Assembly (NCBI GenBank): GCA_028752905.1
Contig: JAQNBH010000013.1
Span: 15,560,816-15,624,815, forward strand
Length of the DNA: 64,000 bases
Source of the DNA: Cladorhizidae sp. MBARI D1340-BT2
Taxonomy: Eukaryota > Porifera > Demospongiae > Poecilosclerida > Cladorhizidae
Reading direction: 5' to 3'
In this document: in pieces, positions 45,110 through 55,875 of the stretch
Layout of the letters: the number at the start of each line of letters is the position of its first letter
Numbering within the stretch: position 1 is the first letter of the stretch
Program-made: the position numbers and the translations under genes
The notes under the pieces: model-generated
The model's input: the letters and a program-made list of their open reading frames with translations, nothing else
What the model was told of the DNA's origin: nothing
Database searches by the model: none

Positions 45110-46109
45110 AAGAACAACAGATCAGAGGATTCTCAAGCCTTGAAAGAATGCTACAGACCTTAGCTGTTTCAGCTTCCTCAAAGACAAGAAGAATGACTTC
45201 AAACCATCATACTGCCTGAGGTAATGATTCACACACTTCAGCAAGCTGAGCCATCGTGTCGGGCAATGCTTCAAAATCACCCCTGGCTCAGTGAAAAGTG
45301 AACACCATAGGATGACAAATTGCTGCTCTCTTGCTGCTATGGAAGTAGTAGAATATGTCGATGAAGAGCTGGTCAATGTTCACTGGGAGTACCTTCAAAC
45401 CAGCTCTGACTGTTAATTAAATCAGTCAAATGGCAGGTGCAACCAACATCATACAAAGTTAATCAGCTTCTGCACACCTGACCTCACTCCTTTCATAACA
45501 TTGGTGGTATCAGACATGAAAGACACTGCATTGTCAAACCTGAGCCAATTCTTAGTCAGTGACTCCTTCAAGGCTTGAAACAAGTTGGTAGCTATATCAA
45601 TGTTCACAACAGGCATATCCAAGAATCTCGTCCGTAACTTCACCTACCTGTGGATCGAGAAGCCTCAAAAGCATTATGCAAGACTTATACCTCTTGTCAT
45701 GGGATTCATCAATCATCAAAGAGAATGGACCACTTGACATTGACTCCATAACTCTCTGTGTGAAGTAAGGAGCAAGAGCTTTCTTCACTATGGCAGTGAT
45801 TTTGGTGTGGGAACAGGATAATTTCTTTGCAATTTCAGAGTCTGGGAACATCTTGCTGAAAAGCTTGGTGGCATGGTCACTAGACAGAAAGGATATGTTA
45901 TGCTTAGCAACAAATGTAGCCCACCTGACCTCTGCTTCGATTACTTGATCACTTCTCTGATGTTGGAAGAGAGAGGTGATTGGAATACTTGATAGCAGCA
46001 CAGCCTTTGACATATCCTTATGTTTCTTGCTCTTGAGGTGAGATGTGACATCATTAACCACCACTATGGGTAACACCAAAGTGGAATGCACACAGAGTAC
46101 ATCAGGCAT
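45110..46109 (-). pseudogene. hAT transposase relic inside the nested element
   Basis: From 46,109 downward the frame reads VVVNDVTSHLKSKKHKDMSK (end of a BED-like finger with its histidines), then SLFQHQRSDQVIEAEVRWAT and VAKHNISFLSSDHATKLFSK. MFPDSEIAKKLSCSHTKIT and SGPFSLMIDESHDKR follow, the latter carrying the first catalytic aspartate region, then LLRLLDPQVGEVT. After a frame change at about 45,640: RFLDMPVVNIDIATNLFQAL, FDNAVSFMSDTTNVMKGVRS (second aspartate) and GVQKLINFV. After another at about 45,376: ILWCSLFTEPGVILKHCPTR and WLSLLKCVNHYLRQYDGLKS. The C-terminal third, including the dimerisation domain, is missing before the left end. This hAT subfamily (FMSDTTNVMKGARSGVQKLI signature) differs from the interrupted one. 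At least two frameshifts and a 3' deletion inactivate it. Confidence 0.85.
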
Positions 46110-48460
46110 ACAAGTGACCTAAAATGAAGGTAAGACTAATGACATTACTATTGCATTGAACACAAGCAGACACTACCCATTATGTTATTATTTACCCTGT
46201 ATTTACTGTATTCCATGCTTACTTACTTTGTCAATCAATTTCATTATATATATATATTTTATATCTTTGAAACTCTTGCCTATCCCGTGAAATTCTTTGA
46301 TCCATTTATTGTCAAAATGGCATTCTCTCCTCTGCTTATTTGCTACACTAGCAATTTTGCTGAGATTGCAATAAGCAATTATCAGATAACGTTTTTAGAA
46401 GTTTCATGTGAGTGCCGGCGGCACCTCCAATCGAAACAAGGTCAAATGTTGTTTCGCATACCCGCTGGAGCCGTTTATTGTTTATCTGAAGTTTTTCTCT
46501 GCTAAAAAGTGTCCTGTTTTTGTTGCTTTACGAGTGTTAGACTAAACTAAACAAGCTTGAGACTGCAGTGGCCATCTAAGCGAGTGGAAGCGCAAGGTGC
46601 ACATAGCTGTAAATTCTGGGACATTTCCTGGACAAGGACACCACCGGGACAAGGCTCAAAATTCCGGGACTGTCCCGGCCATTCCGGGACGGTTGGCAAC
46701 TCTGAATATTTCACAACCATAATGCATTGTGATTTTCTGATCAATGAATAAAGGCTCTCAGCATTGACTTTGATATCTTTATCCCAGTTCAATTTTTCAC
46801 TTGTGGGATCATTAAGTTCACAAAAGCTAATTCAGGAAAAAGATGAGGAGAACAAATACTCCGAAAGCAAATATTGAGATACTTGTACATCTCTAGAAAT
46901 GTTTCAAAGCAAGAGTGTCTTTCCACCCATCGAGTTTTACACAAGCCAGTTAAATGCTTCTTCTTTGTACTTGCACACTGTACTTCTAACACTAGTTCCA
47001 AGAATTTTTGCCTCTTAGGTGAATTATTGAAAAAATGAAAGCAAGAATTTATCACGTCAATCATGTTTCTTACCTCAGGAATTTTGCAATACTACTCAAA
47101 TTAAGAAAATGACTTCGACAATGAGTGTAAACAGCTAGTGGTGCTGATTCACGAATGTGACCTTGAACATCTGAAATATTTGAAGAGATTGCTGAAGCAC
47201 CATCATAAGCATGACCTCTGGCTTTTGATAAATCAATATTGTGAGTGCTCAGACTATCTTTTATTGCATCACAAATTGCCAATCCTGTTGTTCGCGTAAG
47301 ATATGAAAAATCAAAGAAAACTTCTTGTATTGAAGGTTGTGCTGGTATTTTATCGTCCCAAGACACAAAACGTAAACAAAGAGACAAAATTTCTTTATTG
47401 TAATGGCTTTCAGTGACTTCATCTCCCATAATCCCATAATTGAGAAGAAAGTTGTTTTTTTTCTTTTCGAGACGTGATCTCTTCACGGATAATATCACCA
47501 ATAATTGAAATGACCGGATTTTGTATTGTTTTTGACAAATCCATAGCATTCTTTTTCCCACACTGAAGATGATTCCGAAGATCATCATCATATATAGTCT
47601 CTGCGCAAAGCTGAACAAGTGCAGTAAAGTTGCCAATCTATCACAATGGCCCTGCAAAGCAACATTCTATGTCCCACAATAGAGTACAGCTTTCGCCACA
47701 GACAAAAGAACCTTGTTCTGACAAAACATGTTGAATTTTAGCTTCTGGATTCTGGATTCTGAAACATGGAGATCAAAGCTTGTACACGAGCTTCAGAATC
47801 TCGATAATATTTCAAAGACTCATGGTTTGAAGCTTTTACTTTAAGACCTCCAGTTTTTTGGAGATTTGTAAAAGGTATGGTAACAAGTGTTCCACTTATA
47901 GCTTGACCCTTTGGCGGGGGAAATAGAATGCAAAATTTGCAGAGCCCACCTTCGCAACTGGGCTATATGCTATATAGGTGTTGAGCCAAGACAATTGAAA
48001 AACTCATGTTTTTCTGTCCCTTTTACCCACAACTTGACTAATGACGTCATCTTTCTTGGGATAATAGTAATTCTTGAGATAATTGTACATATCTTAGGGA
48101 CTGAGCTCATTATGCTTTACACTACCACACAATAAAGCACCAACATCAAATACTGAAACGCCCATTGAGGAATCCGGTGGTAATATGTCTGTCAGAATTA
48201 GAGGGCTCCCCTAAACTTGCCACATCCATTGGACTTTTCATATGGACTGATCGAAGGATCCAGAATCAAATTCAAATGACATCAAAGCTTCTTCAGAATT
48301 GCCTAAATTGAAAAAATAATGGTGCCCCACATTGAATATAGAAAAATCAAATATAGAAACTGACTCTCTTGTGATCTTTTGAAGCTTACGTGGAGGTGAC
48401 TGACTAGTGTCATAATCTGATTCAGAGTCTGATGAAGCATTTGACTTAGGAATACACTTT

Positions 48461-48869
48461 CTTGTTGACCACCTAACATAAAATAGGTCATGCTTAAACT
48501 GGCATATACTAGACCATAGCTATAAGCCATTACCTTTCAAAAAAGAAGTAATTTTGGGACAGTTTGGTTCCCTTCTTCCTCATTTCTTGGTGCTCATTTT
48601 TTGTGTGTGCTACTAGTCTCCTCTTCACTGTTCTATGTGTTGTCACCTTGCTCATGTGATAAGCAATATGACTGATTACCTATACCTAATTACAAACACA
48701 TTGTGGTGTAAGTTCATTTTCAAGGAAGTGTTGATTGTGTCCATTTTAAAATGTAGCACGTGCATAGTACAATGAACTACCAGTTACCTAATTCTTGAGT
48801 GAAAAAGTGGGGTCCGGACCCCCAGGACCCCTTCCCTGGATCTGCCCATGGTAACAAGCTTCCTTTATA
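48461..48869. other. Short non-coding stretch with a GC-rich palindromic patch
   Basis: No gene seen. At 48,808-48,850 the sequence ggggtccggacccccaggac..cctggatctgcccatgg is unusually GC-rich and partly self-complementary. It recalls the GGATCCAGGGG-type ends of small invertebrate repeats, but no partner end was found. Confidence 0.5.
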
Positions 48870-49115
48870 CCAGGGTTGGAAGTTGCAGTGCTGGAATAAC
48901 CTTATAGAACAGGTTGGAACTTGTCTATAGTGCTGGAACAACCTTATAGAACAGGCTGGAACTTGCATTATAAAACAGGTTGAAACTGGAAGAACCACGC
49001 TTTTGACTAGAGTAAGATCTTACAGTGCTGGAACAACCTTATACAGCAGGTTGGAACTAGTAGTTCTGGAACAACCTTCCTTTAGACTAGAGTTAGAATT
49101 TGCATTATTGGAACA
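48870..49115 (+). repeat. Minisatellite, about 45-50 bp unit
   Basis: Five to six diverged copies of agtgctggaacaaccttata + gaacaggttggaacttg, with variable spacers (tttagactagagt). Confidence 0.88.
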
Positions 49116-50509
49116 ACCATCAAAGAGAGAAATTTTGATTTATGGCAGCTCACCTCAGAAATGCATTCCTTCGCATCAGTGAAGTTGCTCAGCTCCTTGT
49201 CCATTTGGTCAACTACAAAATAACAGAAGGAAACTTGAAACTACAACTTCCAATAAAAAAGCACCAGCAAACAATATCAGTGTAAGTAGTATAGCTTACC
49301 ACTAGGATGAGGTTGTTCACTTCTCTTGAAAACAATGTTATTTTGGCACATTTCATTGCTTCCTTTTACAATCTAAATCTTTTCTCTCTTGCGCCTCCTT
49401 TGTTACTTGGACGAAGATTTCAGAACAATTGTGGCACTAGCTAGAACAACCTAGCCAGTGATTACCTTCCTTTTCAGACATTTTGTGGGGATTTAGGCAG
49501 GCATCTAACGAGTGTAAGGAACGAGGATGTGCATATATGTATTAAAAAATTGGCTTGATCAAGGTACCGGCCCATTTTTTTGGCACTTGCCCATTTTAAG
49601 TACCGAGCCTGCGTTTAGGTGACTTAGTAGGGGTCTGCAGGTTGAACTACCAGCAGTCAAGGTGTGCTTAAACCTGGAGTATGTACACACATTTATCTCA
49701 TAAAAAGTCTGTGGAGGAAATAATCTAATGAGCTAGAGTTACAAGACTCCTTGTCACGCTCCAAAATGTCCAGTATTTTTTATTTTATTAAAAATACAAT
49801 GAAATATAACTTCAATATGCTACTTTACAAACCAATTAATTAATGAGTTCTCGAGTCTACAAATGGCCATTGACCGTATCAACTACTGGGCCTGTTGTAA
49901 TAATCTTGCCTGAAGTCATTTTAATTCTGATTCTGTTATGGCATAAAACAGGATTCAGATTATAGACCTATCCACAGGCACATCCTACACAGACAAATTA
50001 CACACTCACACACATGTCATTACACGTATTTATATCATACGCACTTAGACAAGTGATTGAGACTGGACATGTATTGCAGCCATAGTATATTTATGGGACT
50101 TCCAAACTTTGATCAGATCTCCTTGAATGCCTGTAGTATATAGAATATTCATGTGCATCAATTCTGTAATGATGGCAACAGTGAATATATATATATATGC
50201 AAAGCAACATCATGGCTGATAAAACAAATGTAACACTTCTATTAAAATTCAAACTCTTTGGCTGCTAAGGGATTTACCCGGTAATTTCCCCTGCACGCGG
50301 AGGCTGTTTATTGAATCACCCGTTTTGGAAATCACCTGAATTTTAATTGGTTTTGTTTTGTATTTTTGAGGGTGATCATACGACGAGTGTTATTCTGACT
50401 ATCTCCTAACTTTCTACCCAACACCAGGCTAGAAGAACCTTTTGAGATGGCAAGACAAGTGAAGCTAGACTCCAAGTAGGTATTATTATGTGGATAAGCT
50501 AACCAGTTT
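49116..50509. other. No recognisable gene
   Basis: AT-rich sequence with a stretch of tatata near 50,188. A minus-strand segment at about 49,150-49,232 is open and bounded by splice-like ttttgtag and gag|gtgagc, but it is only about 27 codons with no known domain. Nothing else stands out. Confidence 0.55.
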
Positions 50510-50800
50510 GTTACATAGATGATCATTATAGCTAGCAAATTAGATGGCGCTTGAAGTGTATAGGCAGTTTTAGCTGATATTTATAGCTAGCAAATTAGCT
50601 AACGCTTGAAGTTGGCAGTTTTAGATAGCCAAGTAGCTAGCGCTTGAAGTGTATAGGCAGTTTGAGCTGATCTTTATAGCTGGCAAATTAGCTAGCGCTT
50701 GAAGTTGGCAGTTTTAGATGATCATTATAGCTAGCAAATTAGCTAGCGCTTGAAGAAGGCAGTTGTATCTGATATATAGCCAGCAATAGCTAGCATTGGA
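50510..50800 (+). repeat. Tandem repeats of about 45-65 bp around an agctagc motif
   Basis: About five copies of atagctagcaaattagctagc + gcttgaagt + ggcagttttag, with two alternating lengths (with or without gtataggcag). gctagc is a palindrome repeated in each unit. Confidence 0.9.
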
Positions 50801-50864
50801 GGTAGCTAGTAGACTACCAAGCAAACCAAGTTGTTCTATACCTAGTGCTAGTATGTATCTCAGC

Positions 50865-51718
50865 TCAGCTAGCTTTGGATGATCTACCAACTGTGCTATC
50901 ATCATGGATAGTACTCAGAATGGTCACAGCTCTCTTGTCCATCCATTTCAAGGCATGGACACCATTTGTACTTACAGATTCTTTTTCATTTTGTCTTTGG
51001 CCTTGATACATGCAGGTCCCCCTCTGTTCACCCGAACTGTACCAAATGCACCAAAGCAACTACTTTTTAGAGATCGTACAAGTGTATATATCATAATTAT
51101 TATTGTGTGTATACTAAAGTCTCCTCACCTACATACAGCTTCCAACTATAGGTATATCCACTAGAGCTGTCTGCCAGGACATAAGCTTTCGTACCCCACC
51201 TTGTGGGCTTCATGGACAAGTACCGGACCCTCCCCTTGAATCCAATTGATTCATCGACAGTAATTTCTCTTCCAAGCTGGTATGATTGTCCATGCTAATG
51301 GCTATAATGTGGGCAATGAACCTCTTTATCTCGCTAACTGTGCCAAGCTTTCCAATCTCTCATTCTAGATTGAGGAGGTAGGTCTTGATTCGAAGATTTA
51401 AATTGGTCTGCTTACAAATTTGTTTCCTCCACAATTCTCCTTAGGATAGTGTTATCGAGAAAAAGCTGAGCAAAGTCAATGGGCGCTTTTCCTTCCATAT
51501 CAACTGTGCAACCAGATGTCTGACTGAATGAGATATTACCGCTGGAGCTGCTGGCACTGGAGCTGCTGGCACTGGAGCTGATGGCACTGGAGCTGATGGC
51601 ACTGGAGCAGGAGCTGCTTGAACTTTCACTGGAGCTACTCCTATGACCTTCATCATTGTTAACTATCCACAACATCTTCACCATCCTCCACACCCTCTTT
51701 ACCATCCTCCACACCTTC
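50865..51718 (-). pseudogene. PGBD4-like piggyBac transposase relic
   Basis: The minus strand starts with an acidic tandem segment (EGVEDGKEGVEDGEDVVDS, about 51,718-51,662) and a Ser/Ala-rich run, then TVDMEGKAPIDFAQLFLDNT and ILRRIVEETNL, the start of the DDE_Tnp_1_7 domain. Most of the first half is then missing. Reading resumes with KLGTVSEIKRFIAHIIAISM and REITVDESIGFKGRVRYLS, which keeps the first catalytic aspartate (VDES). KPTRWGTKAYVLADSSSGYT and YSWKLYVGEE follow. After another deletion, HALKWMDKRAVTILSTIHDD, then the similarity ends near 50,865. Missing are the second and third aspartate regions and the cysteine-rich tail. It is a different piggyBac branch from the copies at 27 and 62 kb. 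No TTAA ends were identified. Confidence 0.85.
51539..51616 (+). repeat. 18-bp coding-derived repeat
   Basis: Four to five copies of ctggagctgctggcactg within the N-terminal linker of the PGBD4-like relic, reading as Ser/Ala-rich protein on the minus strand. Confidence 0.9.
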
Positions 51719-52104
51719 ACAATAATTAATAATTCTCATGGATATATCTACCAAAATCATCATAACTGTCATCTCTTTTTAACATACACAGCACTTCAGC
51801 TCTATTATAATAATTATCTATCCATCACTTGTATTCAGCACAATATACTCTATCAAGCATCTAGAGTGAAGGTACATAACCACCTTACATAACCACCCTT
51901 TGTCCAAAGATAGTTGATAATTCCAGGTCAGTACAAGTGAATTAAACACCGTGAGCAGCTGTACCAATAAGCAGACAATAGGCAGATGCTTCGCTGCACT
52001 GATAAGCAGCACCTTACTGCGAGTCAATAAAGCATTATTCCTTTACGGACATTATATATATGTCCAGTGCAATTTTTGTCGGACATATATATATGTCCAC
52101 TGCA
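51719..52104. other. Intervening DNA with two TA palindromes
   Basis: Mostly AT-rich without a gene. Two near-identical palindromes, ggacattatatatatgtcc (52,047-52,065) and ggacatatatatatgtcc (52,081-52,098), lie just before the A satellite. Confidence 0.7.
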
Positions 52105-55100
52105 GTCAAAGAGTACTAAACATCCATAGATTCTGCGCACTTTACTGTAATTGACTTTTGCTCAAAAGATAGGTATCTCTCTGTGTGCTCTCTCTTTATA
52201 GACTTGATATAATTATAGCTCTAAAAATAGGTCTCTCTGTGTTCTCTCACTTGATGCTAAACATGTTAGCTCCCTAGATTCTGCACACTTCACTGCATAG
52301 ACTTGATATATAGCTCTAAAGATAGGTTTCTCTGTGTGCTCTCCCTTGATAATAAACATCCATAGCTTCTGCACACTTCACTGTAATGTACTTGATATAT
52401 AGCTCAAAAGATAGGTATCTCTCTGTATGTGCTCTCTCTTTGATGCTAAACATGTTAGCTCCAAAGATTTTGCACACTTCACTGTAATGGATTTGATAGA
52501 TAGCTCAAAAGATAGATATCTTTCGTGTGCTCTCACTTGATGCTAAATTTGTCACCTAGATAGATTCTGTAGACTTCACTGTAGAGAGTAGATATATAGC
52601 TCTAAAGATAGTTCTCTCGGTGTGCTCTCTCTTGATTCTAAACATCCATAGATTCTGCGCAGTTTATTGTAATGGACTTTAGCTCAAAAGATAGGTATCT
52701 CTCTGTGTGCTCTCTCTTGATTGTAAACTTATTAGCTCCATAGATTCTGCAAACTTCACTCTATAGACTTAATATACAGTTCTAAAGGTAGGTCTCTCTG
52801 TGTACTCTCACTTGATACTAAATAATTATGTTAGCTCCATAGATTTTGTACACTTCACTGTATAGACTTGAAATATAGCTCTAAAGGTAGGTCTCTCTGT
52901 GTGCTTTCTATTGATACTAAACATCCATAGATTCTGGGCAGTTTACTTTAATGGACTTTAGCTCAAAAGATAGCTCTCTCCCTGTGTGCTCTCTCTTTAT
53001 TAAGCTAAACATGTTATCTCCATAGATTCTGCACACTTTACTTATATGGACTTGATATACAGCTCTAAAGATTGGTTTCTCTGTGAGCTCTCTCTCTTGA
53101 TACTAAACATCCATAGATTCTGCGCACTTTACTGTAATGGGCTTGATATTATAGCTCAAAAGATAGGTAATCTCTCTGTGTGCTCTCTCTTGATGCTAAA
53201 TATGTTAGCTCCATAGATTCGGAACACTTCACTGTATATACTTGATATATAGCTCTATAGATACGTCTCTCTGTGTGCTCTCACTTGATACTAACCATCC
53301 ATAGATTTTGCACACTTCACTGTAATGGTCTTGATAGATAGCTCAAAAGATAGGCAATCTCTCTGTGTGCTCTCACTTGATGATAAATATGTTAGCTCCA
53401 TAGATTTTGCACACTTCTCTGTAGTGGACTTGATAGATAGCTCAATAGATAGATATCTCTCGTGCTCTATGTCTTGATGCTAAATTTGTCATCTCGATAG
53501 ATTCTGCACACTTCACTGTACAGACTATATATAGCTCTAAAGATAGGTATCTCTGTTTGCTCTCTCTTGATACTAAACATCCATAGATTCTGTGAAAATT
53601 TACTGTAATTAGGGCTTGATATTATATCTCAAAAGATAGGTAATCTCTCTTCGTGCTCTCTCTTGATGCTAAACATGTTACATGTTAGCCCCATAGATTT
53701 TGTACACTTCAATGTATAGACTTGACATATAGCTCTAAAGATAGGTCTCTCTGTGTGCTCTCTATTGATACTAAACATCCATAGAATCTGCGCAGTTTCC
53801 TTTAATGGACTTTAGCTCAAAAGATATCTCTCTCTGTCTGCTCTCTCTTTATGCTAAACATGTTAGCTCCATAGATTCTGCACACTTTACTTATATGGAC
53901 TTGATATACAGCTCTAAAGATTGGTTTCTCTGTGTGCTCTCTCTTGATACTAAACATCCATAGATTCTGCGCACTTTACTGTAATGGGCTTGATATTATA
54001 GCTCAAAGGATAGGTCATGATGCTAAATATGTTAGCTCCATAGATTCGGAACACTTCACTGTATATAATTGATATATAGCTCTATAGATAGGTCTCTCTG
54101 TGTTCTCTCACTTGATACTAAACATCCATAGATTTTGCACACTTCACTGTAATGGGCTTGATAGATAGCTCAAAAGATAGGTCTGTGTGCTCTCACTTGA
54201 TGATAAATATGTTAGCTCCATAGATTTTGCACACTTCACTGTAGTGGACTTGATAGATAGCTCAATAGATAGATATCTCTCGTGCTCTCTGTCTTGATGC
54301 TAAACTTGTCATCTCGATAGATTATGCACACTTCACTGTACAGACAATATAATTATATAGCTCTAAAGATAGGTATCTCTGTGTGCTCTCTCTTGATACT
54401 AAACATCAATAGATTCTACGCAGTTTACTGTAATGGACTTTAGCTCAAAAGATAGGTAATCTCTCTGTGTGCTCTCTCTTGATGCTAAATATGTTAGCTC
54501 CATAGATTCTGTACACTTCACTCTATATACTTGATATATAGCTCTAAAGATAGGTCTCTCTGTGTGCTCTCCCTTAATTCTAAACATCGATAGATTCTGT
54601 GCACTTTACTATAATTGACTTTTGCTCAATAGATAGGTATCTCTCTGTCTGCTCTCTCTTTATAGACTTGATATATAGCTCTAAAAATAGGTCTCTCTGT
54701 GTGCTCTCCCTTGATGCTAAACATGTTAGCTCCCTAGATTCTGCACACTTCACTGCATATACTTGATATATAGCTCTAAAGATAGGTTTCTCTGTGTGCT
54801 CTCTCTTGATACTAAACATCCATAGCTTCTTCACACTTCACTCTAATGTACTTGATATATAGCTCAAAAGATAGGTATCTCTCGTGTGCTCCCACTTGTT
54901 GCTAAATTTGTCACCTCGATAGATTCTGTAGACTTCACTGTAGAGAGTAGATATATAGCTCTAAAGATAGTTCTCTCGGTGTGCTCTCTCTTGATTCTAA
55001 ACATCCATAGATTCTGCACAGTTTATTGTAATGGACTTTAGCTGAAAAGATAGGTATCTCTCTGTGTGCTCTCTCTTGATTGTAAACTTATTAGCTCCAT

Positions 55101-55130
55101 AGATTCTGCAAACTTCATACTATAGACTTA
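52105..55130 (+). repeat. A satellite: diverged A1-A2 dimer array
   Basis: About 3 kb of alternating monomers of 85-97 bp. A1 starts tgctaaacatgttagctcca and A2 starts tactaaacatccatagattc. Each carries cacttcactgtaatggac or cacttcactgtatagac and gatatatagctctaaagata or its ctcaaaagata variant, then ctctctgtgtgctctctctt. A dimer is about 185-190 bp, giving about 16 dimers. Copies differ by many substitutions and small indels, so it is older than the 911-bp array. The 382-bp core of the 911-bp unit is absent. Frames in it are chance. Confidence 0.93.
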
Positions 55131-55875
55131 AAGAATAGAAACAGTTACATAATTTGAAATGGAAGTAAATGTCCATTTTGACCAGTTTTTCCTCAAAATG
55201 CTCAAAAATGTCCGAATTGGAAAAATAGAGCGTAGATTTCTCAAGCTATTTTCTATCGTCTAAAGAGTAGAAACAGTTCCATAATGTTGAAAAGGAAGCT
55301 AATGTTCCCATTTTGACAAGAATGAGCGATTTTACTACAAAACGTTAAAAAAGTTCCCAATTGGCAGAAAATAGAGCTTATTTCGATTAAAAAGGGGAAA
55401 TTTCTCACCAACAGCTCATTTAAAGAGTAGAAACAGTTCCACAATGTTGAAAAAGAAGCTAATGTTCATTTTGACATGAAGGAGCGATTTCACACACTTT
55501 TTCCTCAAAAGGCTCAAACGCATCCCAATTGGAGCTTCTTTCGGTTAAAAAAGGCTCACCAAAAGCTGTTATCTGTCATTTAAAGAGTAGAAACAGTTCC
55601 ATAATGTTGAAAAGGAAGCTAATCTGCCCAGTTTGACAAGAATGAGCGATTTCAGACAGTTTTTCCTCAAAAAGCTTAAAAACATCCCAATTAGCTTGAA
55701 AAGGGGAAATTCTCAATATGAGTCATTTTCTGTTGTTTAAAGAGTAGAAACAGTTCCATAATATTGAAAAGGAAGCTAATGTGCCCAGTTTGACAAGAGT
55801 GAGCGATTTCTGACAGTTTCCCTACAAAACTCTAAAAAAAATTCCAATGTGAGCAAAATAGACCATATTTCGGTT
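55131..55875 (+). repeat. B satellite, diverged copies
   Basis: Four to five copies of the family also found at 30,330-31,640: agagtagaaacagttccata, aatgttgaaaaggaagctaa, a gagcgatttc block and cccaattgg. The junction with the A array is abrupt at about 55,130 (gactta|aagaatagaaacag). Confidence 0.9.

Larger units (their letters stand above)
44869..46704 (-). mobile_element. Second hAT element nested in the ZMYM1-like relic
   Basis: The right end at 46,704 reads GGTTGGCAACTCTG, the reverse complement of CAGAGTTGCCAACC. The left end at 44,869 reads CATACTTGCCAACTTTCC, the same ttgccaac core with three changes in the first six bases. Subterminal GTCCCGG/CCGGGAC repeats crowd the right end (46,630-46,690). 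The 8-bp flanks are gcaatttt and aatatttc; shifted by two bases they read aattttca and aatatttca, so a decayed target duplication is possible. The coding part on either side belongs to another hAT family, which fixes the nesting. Confidence 0.75.
44440..48460 (-). pseudogene. ZMYM1/DUF4371-type hAT transposase relic, split by a 1.8-kb insertion
   Basis: The N-terminal end lies at 48,460-47,900: an acidic SESDYDTSQSPPRKLQK, then NELSP.DMYNYLKNYYYPKK, DDVISQVVGKRDRKT and FYFPRQRVKL of the TTF-like finger region (its cysteines are largely lost). From 47,890 come NLQKTGGLKVKASNHESLKY and VQALISMFQNPES. At 47,657-47,070 are VALQGHCDR, EILSLCLRFVSWDDKIPA, LSKARGHAYDGASAISSNIS and LAVYTHCRSHFLNLS. 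At 47,064-46,705 are NNSPKRQKFLELVLEVQC, CKTRWVERHSCFETFLEMYK and NWDKDIKVNAESLYSL. The frame then hits another element's end. It resumes at 44,845 with LQKGDNDVLVAYSMIKD and MPRLVGRQIPRANNSAS, ending FVDHLQSLVADLL. About 2.2 kb of coding sequence remains, with many frameshifts. Confidence 0.85.

Noticed and set aside
48808..48850. GC-rich patch as a transposon end or rRNA fragment
   Set aside because: No partner end or rRNA-like continuation was found.
49150..49232. Short minus-strand exon-like segment (VDQMDKELSNFTDAKECISE)
   Set aside because: The splice-like borders are plausible, but it is too short, has no domain and has no partner exons nearby.
54399..54834. Minus-strand frames with repeated REHTERPIFRAIYQVY-like peptides
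   Set aside because: They come from the A satellite dimer; the peptide repeats because the DNA does, and the frames break from copy to copy.
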